11,212 nucleotides of DNA, taken from positions 1 to 11,212 of the forward strand of contig JAEWEX010000191.1 in assembly GCA_023389135.1 (NCBI GenBank), in the 5' to 3' direction. Below, piece after piece: positions 6,292-11,212 of the stretch (position 1 is the stretch's first letter; every line of letters begins with the position of its first letter). The notes under the pieces are model-generated. The model saw nothing but the letters and a program-made list of their open reading frames with translations. It did no database searches and had not been told where the DNA came from. The DNA comes from Pseudomonadota bacterium. GTDB taxonomy: Bacteria > Pseudomonadota > Alphaproteobacteria > Rhizobiales > Methylopilaceae. Both the position numbers and the translations under genes were made by a program.

Positions 6292-6643
6292 CGTCCGGCT
6301 TCGGACCGCAGGGGCCGGTCTCCCGGCAAGTTCAGGGAAGGCTTCCCGCGGCCGTCAATCCGACCGCCTGCCCGTGGCCGGCGGTCGGTGAAGCCCCCCA
6401 GATCGGACCGCGCTCGTCGGGCCGGCCGATGCGATGCCCGGCCGGCAGGCGCCGCCTACGGCGCACGTCCCGGCTGGGTCGTGGAGGTTGCAGCCTGGGC
6501 GATGCCGGGCTCCACAAGGCGCGACGCCGATCCCGGCCAACGCCGCTTGGCAACCCACCGGCGTTTCACTATGGATCACCGGTCGCCAGGCGCTGACGAC
6601 TGACCGGCATTCACCGCCGGGCATCGGTGTACGGGTCGTGGCC
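6292..6643. other. 352-bp region without a recognised gene, rich in hairpins
   Basis: No protein family is recognisable in any frame. Several inverted repeats are visible: 6293-6297 with 6302-6306 just after the YdcH stop, an interrupted dyad 6335-6347, a perfect 9-bp stem 6360-6368 with 6380-6388, a 7-bp stem 6421-6427 with 6440-6446, a 6-bp stem with a four-base loop 6449-6464, and 6579-6584 with 6602-6607. None has a T-run, so none is a standard terminator. Such GC-rich repeats are partly expected by chance. The frame of the next gene is open back to 6434, but the text there is Pro/Arg-rich and not protein-like. Confidence 0.5.
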
Positions 6644-7570
6644 ATGGCCGCAGCGGTCGCCTGCCTTCTCAAGACCCACATGTGGAACCCCCAGGTCGCC
6701 CGGGCGCACGCGATGCTGTCGGCTGCATGGGGCGGGCCGGTGGCGCTGCTCGCCGACGAAACCTCCGGCCCGCTGGCGACACCGTCCGGGCTGGCCAAGA
6801 TCCCGTACAGCGCGGCCGCATTCGCGGCCATGGGGCTGCCGATCTATCCCGACCGGGCCAAGGGGCTGTGGTTCAACTGCGACTATCCGCTCTACGTGGT
6901 GTTCGATCATATCGACGCGGATGCGGCAGCCATCGTGGAATACGATCTGGTCTGCCCCCACGACCTCCGCGCCCGGGTGGAGGCCATGGCGGCCTCGACA
7001 TCCGATTTCGTGGTTCACCGCCACCGCCCCGTGCCCGCCGGAGTGTTCTGGGAGCAGAACGCACTGGCCTGGTATGCGCGCCATCCGCTGCCGCCTGGCA
7101 TCGAGATGCACGAATGCCTTCCGCCCTTCACCTTCATTCGCCGCGAGGCGGCAGCGGAGCTCGGCCGAAGCCGGATCGCCGACGCCCGCGGCTGGCGCCG
7201 TCGCGCCACGCTGGCGAAGCTGTTCCTCCGTCCTCGGCCGGTATGGCTGTTTTCCGAGATGTTCCTTGGTACGGAGCCGCTGGTGAGGGGGCTCTCGGTC
7301 GGTCATCTGGAGGCGTTCGGAGACTGCCAGCGCCTCGTCTATGCGCAGCCGACCCACTGGGACGACATTCCCGAGCGCCCGGAGCGGTTCTATCATCCGG
7401 TGCTCAGCGGCAATGCATTCGTGGAGCGGCTGATGAAGCATGTGGAGGTCGTCGACGACTGGACGCCCCAGGGCCTCGCCGCCATGCGCGCGCGCTGCCG
7501 CGGCGCGGACGAGGCCGCGCTGTTCGACCGCCGCATCGAGGGAGAACTGGCCAGGCGTCAGCCCGCCTGA
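6644..7570 (+). CDS. Uncharacterised protein, possibly a GT-A-type glycosyltransferase
   Basis: The product has 308 residues from ATG 6644; a GTG at 6638 is an alternative start, and neither has a good ribosome-binding site. It opens with a short hydrophobic strand and KTH (MAAAVACLLKTHMWN), followed by helix and strand (VARAHAMLSAAWGGPVALLAD), then FNCDYPLYVVFDHI and AIVEYDLVCP. A strand-helix-strand start followed by an acidic 'EYD' is reminiscent of nucleotide-sugar-binding GT-A folds, where a D-x-D-like motif binds metal. Later segments include FTFIRREAAAELG, WLFSEMFLGTE and FYHPVLSGNAF, an order I associate with poorly characterised polysaccharide-type transferases. No membrane segment or signal peptide. 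It is 57 bases upstream of an alpha/beta hydrolase on the same strand and may be cotranscribed. That it is a gene is well supported by its amino-acid composition; the function is a guess. Confidence 0.8.
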   Translation: MAAAVACLLKTHMWNPQVARAHAMLSAAWGGPVALLADETSGPLATPSGLAKIPYSAAAFAAMGLPIYPDRAKGLWFNCDYPLYVVFDHIDADAAAIVEYDLVCPHDLRARVEAMAASTSDFVVHRHRPVPAGVFWEQNALAWYARHPLPPGIEMHECLPPFTFIRREAAAELGRSRIADARGWRRRATLAKLFLRPRPVWLFSEMFLGTEPLVRGLSVGHLEAFGDCQRLVYAQPTHWDDIPERPERFYHPVLSGNAFVERLMKHVEVVDDWTPQGLAAMRARCRGADEAALFDRRIEGELARRQPA

Positions 7571-7627
7571 TCCGGCGATTGCGGGCGGGTGCTTGAAGCG
7601 GCGGGCCATCCGGCCCAGTTTGCGGCC

Positions 7628-8488
7628 ATGCGGAAACTCGCCGTCCTCGCTGCTCTGGCGCTCGGCCTCTACCTGGCGGCCGTCGGTGCGCTCTATGCGT
7701 TCCAGCGCAGCCTGATGTATCCGGCCGATCCATCGCCGGTCGATGCGGCGGCGGCCGGGGTGCCGGGGCTCGGCGCGGTGACGCTGGAGACGGCGGACGG
7801 CGAGCGGCTCGCCGCCTGGTCCGTTCCGGCAAGCGAGGGCCGGCCAAGCATTCTCTATTTTCACGGCAATGGCGGCAATCTGGAACGGCCGGGCCGGCTT
7901 GCGCGATTCCGTGCGCTGACGGCGGCGGGATACGGCCTGCTGGCGGTCAGCTACCGCGGATACGGGGGATCGACCGGCACGCCGAGCGAGGACGGGCTGG
8001 CGCGCGACGCCGAGGCGGCCTATGCGGCGCTGGCGGCCCGGGTGCCCCCGGAAAACATCGTGCTTTACGGCGAATCGCTCGGAACCGGCGTCGCGATCCG
8101 CCTGGCGACCGAGCGTCCGGTGGCCGCGCTCGTGCTGGAGGCTCCGTATCTGTCCACCCGCGCGGTGGCGGAACTGCGCTATCCGTTCGCGCCCGTCGGA
8201 GCGCTGATGAAGGACCAGTTCCGCTCGGACCTGCGGATCGTCCGCGTCTCCGCGCCGGTCCTGGTCCTGCACGGCGAGCGCGACGCCGTGGTCCCGTTCG
8301 CGCAGGGTCAGGCGCTGTTCCGGCTGGCGAACGAGCCCAAGCGGTTCGTGCGGTTTCCCGCCGGGAGCCACGAGAACCTGCCGAGCCTGGGCTCGATCGA
8401 GGAGATCGACGCGTTTCTTGAAGAGGTGGCGGCCGGAACCTTCACGGGATCCCGGCCAAGCCGCCGGGCGCAGGGGCCCGGCGACTGA
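7628..8488 (+). CDS. Membrane-anchored alpha/beta hydrolase (ABHD13/BEM46-like)
   Basis: The product has 286 residues. An N-terminal hydrophobic segment (residues 4-24) acts as a signal anchor, placing the catalytic domain in the periplasm or at the inner membrane. The fold and triad are clear: oxyanion strand YFHGNGGN (77-84), nucleophile elbow GESLG (148-152, Ser150), acid in HGERDAVVP (Asp219) and GSHEN (His248). The FQRSLMYPADPSP segment after the anchor and the SYRGYGGSTGTPSE loop are characteristic of the BEM46/ABHD13/ABHD17-like group (Hydrolase_4 / serine aminopeptidase S33 type). Physiological substrates of the bacterial members are unknown. ATG 7628 is preferred because an upstream GTG at 7589 adds 13 residues that would precede the anchor. 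The tail after residue 270 is probably disordered. The 3' end converges on the OpgC-type gene with 18 bases between. Confidence 0.93.
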   Translation: MRKLAVLAALALGLYLAAVGALYAFQRSLMYPADPSPVDAAAAGVPGLGAVTLETADGERLAAWSVPASEGRPSILYFHGNGGNLERPGRLARFRALTAAGYGLLAVSYRGYGGSTGTPSEDGLARDAEAAYAALAARVPPENIVLYGESLGTGVAIRLATERPVAALVLEAPYLSTRAVAELRYPFAPVGALMKDQFRSDLRIVRVSAPVLVLHGERDAVVPFAQGQALFRLANEPKRFVRFPAGSHENLPSLGSIEEIDAFLEEVAAGTFTGSRPSRRAQGPGD

Positions 8489-8499
8489 CGGGAGAGCCG

Positions 8500-8515
8500 G
8501 CCCGCCTCAGCGGGC
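8500..8515. terminator. GC-rich hairpin at the convergent junction
   Basis: A perfect 6-bp stem GCCCGC/GCGGGC (8500-8505 with 8510-8515) closes a four-base loop that contains most of the TGA stop of the - strand gene. It sits in the 18-bp gap between two convergent genes and could slow polymerase from either side, but there is no T-run, so calling it a terminator is tentative. Confidence 0.25.
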
Positions 8516-9664
8516 GGCGGCGAGGGCCGGTCGCGCGGGCTTGGCCGGGGTCTTCGCCAGGGCGGCCTCGCGCCCGCGGTTGCGGTTCCACTCCATGACC
8601 TGCGCCAGCGCGATCTGGATGGCGAGACCGCCGCCGACCAGGACGGTGTCGGTGAGCAGGCCGCCGCCCATCTCGTCGCGCCACAGCATGGCGACCATGG
8701 ACAGCAGCGAGCCGGCGCAGAAGATCGGCAGTCCGTGACGGCCCATGACCGCGATGACGTTGTCGTGGCGGATGGCAGTCTTGAGCCATGCGCCCAGCGG
8801 CGACCACGCCACCACATAGGCCAGCGCCAGCACATGGGTCAGCCGCCACAGGCCCTCATGGGTCTTGGAGAAGCCGAACAGCGTCTGCGGCCAGGGCAGC
8901 ACGGCCTGCTCGTCGAACCAGAACCCGCTCATGGCCCAGGCCGCGCCGATGGCGAGCCAGAGCGCGCCCAGCGCATAGGCCACCGGATGATAGGGCACGG
9001 GGTTGCCGGACTTGGCCATGGCGCCGGCCACGAAGCCGATGGTGAACAGGAACTGCCACGCCAGCGGGTTGAAGAACCAGCCGTTCTCGTTGGGGAATTC
9101 CGGCATGTTGATGCCGAACAGGTGAACCGACAGGTAGAGCGCACCGGACGCTGCGAGCGCCAGGCGGAAATCGATGCGCGCCAGCCACATCACCAGCGGC
9201 AGCATCGCCAGCATGACGACGTACATCGGCAGGATGTTGAAGTACCCCAGATGATGCACCATCAGCGCCACGCCGAGCAGCCCCTTGGCGGGATCGTCGA
9301 GGATCGGCTGGATGTTGTTGCGGCCGGCGATCTCCGGATCGCCGAAATAGATCGCGGCGGCGGCGAACACGGCGATGCAGGCGATGACCGACACGGTCTG
9401 CGCCATGTAGAGCTGGCCCGCCCGCTTCAGGGCGCGGTAGCTCTGCCCCAGCGCGTCGCCTGCGACGAACCGGCCGAAATAGGCCATGGCCGCCACGAAT
9501 CCTGCAAGAAACACGAACAGCTCCGCCGCATCGGAAAACCCGAAGTTGCGATGGGTGAGATGCTCGTAGATGTTGCCTGGTATGTGGTTGATGAAGATCG
9601 AGGCCAGCGCCAGGCCCCTGAAGAAATCCAGCCGAACGTCGCGCTGCTTCCGCACCGAATCCAT
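8507..9664 (-). CDS. OpgC-domain integral membrane protein (acyltransferase-like)
   Basis: The product has 385 residues and around ten hydrophobic membrane segments. The start MDSVRKQRDVRLDFFRGLALASIFINHIPG is the hallmark of OpgC-domain proteins (PF10129), relatives of the acyltransferase-3 family: a cytoplasmic R-L-D-F-F-R-G before the first membrane helix, with His27 inside it. In enterobacteria OpgC transfers succinyl groups onto osmoregulated periplasmic glucans. In alphaproteobacteria many OpgC-domain proteins lie away from opgGH, as here, and their acceptors are unknown. ATG 9664 is preferred; ATG 9685 adds seven residues but has no ribosome-binding site. The frame stays open far upstream (to 10363) only because it runs antisense-like through the next gene. 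It is 161 bases downstream of the TauE-type gene on the same strand, separated by an unusual repeat array. Confidence 0.93.
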   Translation of the reverse strand: MDSVRKQRDVRLDFFRGLALASIFINHIPGNIYEHLTHRNFGFSDAAELFVFLAGFVAAMAYFGRFVAGDALGQSYRALKRAGQLYMAQTVSVIACIAVFAAAAIYFGDPEIAGRNNIQPILDDPAKGLLGVALMVHHLGYFNILPMYVVMLAMLPLVMWLARIDFRLALAASGALYLSVHLFGINMPEFPNENGWFFNPLAWQFLFTIGFVAGAMAKSGNPVPYHPVAYALGALWLAIGAAWAMSGFWFDEQAVLPWPQTLFGFSKTHEGLWRLTHVLALAYVVAWSPLGAWLKTAIRHDNVIAVMGRHGLPIFCAGSLLSMVAMLWRDEMGGGLLTDTVLVGGGLAIQIALAQVMEWNRNRGREAALAKTPAKPARPALAAAR

Positions 9665-9755
9665 GAATCTCAAGCCTCGGAACATGAAATAACCGCTCGA
9701 ACAACGCCTCCCGCAGCGGTTGGGTTCCGGTAGATCCGGCGATATAGCCTGAGAT

Positions 9756-9822
9756 CCCAGTCTATTGGGGCTTTGGCCAGTCGCTGTCGTGGCAATGCCG
9801 CCATATATGCGGCAAGACTGGG
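9756..9822. repeat. Direct and inverted GACTGG repeats around a CATATAT-loop hairpin
   Basis: On the + strand CCCAGTC (9756-9762) and CCAGTC (9777-9782) are direct copies about 20 bp apart, close to two turns of the helix. The reverse complement GACTGGG lies at 9816-9822. Inside is a 6-bp hairpin TGCCGC/GCGGCA (9796-9801 with 9809-9814) around CATATAT. In the - strand transcript the CCCAGTC at 9822-9816 can pair with either of the two downstream GACTGG copies, so two stem-loops exclude each other. The array lies between the tauE-like stop (9826) and the opgC-like gene. It could be an operator for a dimeric regulator, a structured leader or a weak terminator without a T-run. Confidence 0.5.
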
Positions 9823-9825
9823 GCG

Positions 9826-10584
9826 CTACAGCCAGCCGGTGCCGCGCAATCCATCCCAGACCAGCTTCAGCCCGATGAGGAAGACGCTGGCATAGGCGAC
9901 GACGTAGAACGGCTTGATGGGCACGTATCGCGTGACCTTGACGCCCGCCAGCGTCGCCAGCAGCGCCACCGGGATCAGCACCGCAGAGGCGGCGAGATTG
10001 ACCGGCGCCAGCTGGCCGAGATCGGCGTAGGGCCAGATCTTGGCGACGTTGATGGAGGCGAAGAACAGCACGTTGGTGGCGGCGAACGCCTCCTTCGTCA
10101 GGCGCTGCGGCAGCAGGTACATCTGCACGGGCGGCCCGCCGGCATGGGCGACGAAGCTGGTGAAGCCGGAGATGGTGCCGAGCAGGGTGCCGAGCCAGGC
10201 CGGCGGCCGCCAGGCGTCGGTGCGGCCGCGCCGCAGCAGGAAGTCGATGCTGAAGACCACCGCGACGGCGCCGACCATCAGGCGGATGCCGTCGTCGGAG
10301 ACGGCGGAGGCCAGCACCCAGCCCAGCGCCGTGCCGAGCATGCCGCCGGGGATCAGCACCCACAGGCTGGCCGCGTCGAAATGGCGCCGGTAGGAGGCGA
10401 TGGCGATGGCGTCCATCACCAGCAGGATCGGCAGCATGATCCCGGCCGCCGCCTGCGGGCTGGTGACCAGGGCGATCAGCGGCACCGCCAGCATGGCGAA
10501 GCCGCCGCCGAAGCCGCCCTTGCCGAGGCCGACCATGATCACCGCCGGCACGGCCACGGCGTAAAACAGCGGATCGGAGATCAT
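9826..10584 (-). CDS. TauE/SafE-family membrane permease
   Basis: The product has 252 residues with seven to eight hydrophobic segments. The family signature (PF01925) is visible in both halves: GLGKGGFGGGFAMLAVPL (19-36) followed by SPQAAAGIMLPILL in the first, and GTISGFTSFVAHAGGPPVQMYLL in the second, with TKEAFAATNVLFF after it. Members export sulfite, sulfoacetate or other small organosulfur anions across the inner membrane; the substrate here cannot be told, and no sulfur-metabolism gene is in view. Length and start (ATG 10584, no strong ribosome-binding site) fit the family. It is divergent from the beta-helix gene with 176 bp between, and it precedes the OpgC-type gene on the same strand. 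Confidence 0.95.
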   Translation of the reverse strand: MISDPLFYAVAVPAVIMVGLGKGGFGGGFAMLAVPLIALVTSPQAAAGIMLPILLVMDAIAIASYRRHFDAASLWVLIPGGMLGTALGWVLASAVSDDGIRLMVGAVAVVFSIDFLLRRGRTDAWRPPAWLGTLLGTISGFTSFVAHAGGPPVQMYLLPQRLTKEAFAATNVLFFASINVAKIWPYADLGQLAPVNLAASAVLIPVALLATLAGVKVTRYVPIKPFYVVAYASVFLIGLKLVWDGLRGTGWL

Positions 10585-10702
10585 GGGCGTCGCGAGGGCA
10601 GGGGAGGGGCCGGGGGCGGCCGGGCGTCGGCGGCGATCAATACTGCAACTTTCCGGGCGGCGATACCGGAACGGCGCGGGCGCCCCGGTTTCCGCTCCGT
10701 CC

Positions 10703-10731
10703 TTGGCGCGACGGCGCGTGCGGGCTAATCC
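10703..10731 (+). promoter_or_regulatory. Possible promoter of the beta-helix gene
   Basis: TTGGCGC (10703-10709), 14 bases, then GCTAATCC (10724-10731) resembles the alphaproteobacterial housekeeping promoter (TTGACGS-N10-14-GCTANAWC). It ends about 30 bases before the GTG start, leaving a short leader that carries the ribosome-binding site. Each element departs from consensus at one or two positions. Confidence 0.4.
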
Positions 10732-10760
10732 TCCCCGGCAGTCGACCGAGGAGACCGCCC

Positions 10761-11212
10761 GTGCCCGCCCCTTTCATCCTGCCCTACGAGAACGTCCTGC
10801 CCCGCATCGCCTCCGCACCGGAGGCCGCGGCCGGTGCGGCGGTGCTGGGCAAGGCGACGCTCGGCGCCGGGGCCGTGCTCAGGGCGGCGTCCGTCATCCG
10901 CGCGGACGGACACTTCGTCACCGCGGGCGACCGGCTGTTCGTGGGCGACCACGCGACCGTCCATATCGCCCACGGCCTCTACCCGACGATCATGGGCGAC
11001 GACGTGACCATCGGCGCCAATGCGGTGATCCACGCCTGCACGCTGGGAAGCCGTGTCGCGGTGGGCGACGACGTGGTGATCCTCGACGGTTCAACGATCG
11101 GCGACGACGTGGCCATCGAGGCGGGGTCGGTGGTGTTCCCGCGCTCGGACCTGGCCGGCGGTCGCCTCTATGCCGGCGCGCCGGCCCGCGAGGTGCGGGC
11201 GCTGGAGCCGGG
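10761..11212 (+). CDS. Gamma-carbonic-anhydrase-like left-handed beta-helix protein (partial, 3' end outside)
   Basis: About 150 codons are visible and the frame runs off the window. GTG 10761 is chosen because GAGGAG (10748-10753) lies seven bases upstream. Hexapeptide repeats fill residues 25-125 (LGKATLGAGAVLRAASVI, IMGDDVTIGANAVIHACTLG, VAVGDDVVILDGSTIGDDVAIEAGSVV), followed by the YAGAPAREVRALEPG end typical of the YrdA/PaaY/gamma-CA group. Real gamma-carbonic anhydrases bind zinc through three His. Here His68 (in ATVHIAH) and His91 (in AVIHAC) fit two of them, but the position five before His91 is Ala86 where the family has His (VGHGAVLHGC in usual members). It may thus be a catalytically dead or repurposed member, closer in behaviour to dynactin p25/p27-like or acyltransferase-like relatives. 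The gene is divergent from the TauE-type permease. Confidence 0.88.
   Translation, partial: MPAPFILPYENVLPRIASAPEAAAGAAVLGKATLGAGAVLRAASVIRADGHFVTAGDRLFVGDHATVHIAHGLYPTIMGDDVTIGANAVIHACTLGSRVAVGDDVVILDGSTIGDDVAIEAGSVVFPRSDLAGGRLYAGAPAREVRALEP

Noticed and set aside
6541..6607. SAM- or SAH-type riboswitch suggested by TTGGCAACC and ACCGGCG segments
   Set aside because: The conserved cores of SAM-II, SAM-V and SAH aptamers as I know them cannot be laid over this sequence, and the following gene has no link to methionine metabolism.
6434..6643. Start of the possible glycosyltransferase at 6434
   Set aside because: The 70 extra residues show no structure and contain the hairpins of the gap; ATG 6644 precedes the first beta strand directly.
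9665..10363. N-terminal extension of the OpgC-type protein by more than 200 residues
   Set aside because: The extension runs out of frame through the TauE-type gene on the same strand and is not protein-like; the OpgC signature RLDFFRG begins right after ATG 9664.

Overview
This is a GC-rich stretch of a bacterial chromosome, densely packed with genes on both strands. The gene families point to an alphaproteobacterium: a BBP2-type outer-membrane barrel, two small YdcH/DUF465 proteins beside purEK and a cold-shock gene, an OpgC-type membrane protein, and a TTAACCAT (CtrA-type) half-site. The genus cannot be read from the sequence. Nearly every gene belongs to a recognisable housekeeping or envelope family. 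I see no mobile element, CRISPR array, tRNA, rRNA, toxin-antitoxin pair or defence island, and no clear undescribed system.

Left part (1-1903, + strand): the last codons of a probable branched-chain-amino-acid-type ABC transporter ATPase overlap a phenylacetate-CoA-ligase-like adenylate-forming enzyme. This looks like the end of an uptake-and-activation operon for an aromatic or other carboxylic acid. A small acidic protein resembling DUF7674 follows and meets the next gene tail to tail.

Centre-left (1904-5057, - strand): purE and purK form an overlapping two-gene operon for the carboxylation step of de novo purine synthesis, read from a promoter with a perfect TATAAT. Downstream on the same strand is an outer-membrane beta-barrel protein with a signal peptide. 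Its upstream gap carries a candidate CtrA site.

Centre (4998-6643): a 422-bp leader region precedes a CspA-type cold-shock gene that ends in a strong intrinsic terminator. Two divergent YdcH-like coiled-coil genes follow, then a 352-bp gene-free region rich in hairpins.

Right part (6644-11212): an unidentified protein, possibly glycosyltransferase-like, and a membrane-anchored alpha/beta hydrolase lie on the + strand. They converge on an OpgC-type integral membrane protein and a TauE/SafE-type permease on the - strand. Between the last two genes is an unusual set of direct and inverted repeats. The window ends inside a left-handed beta-helix protein of the gamma-carbonic-anhydrase type that appears to lack one of the three zinc-binding histidines.
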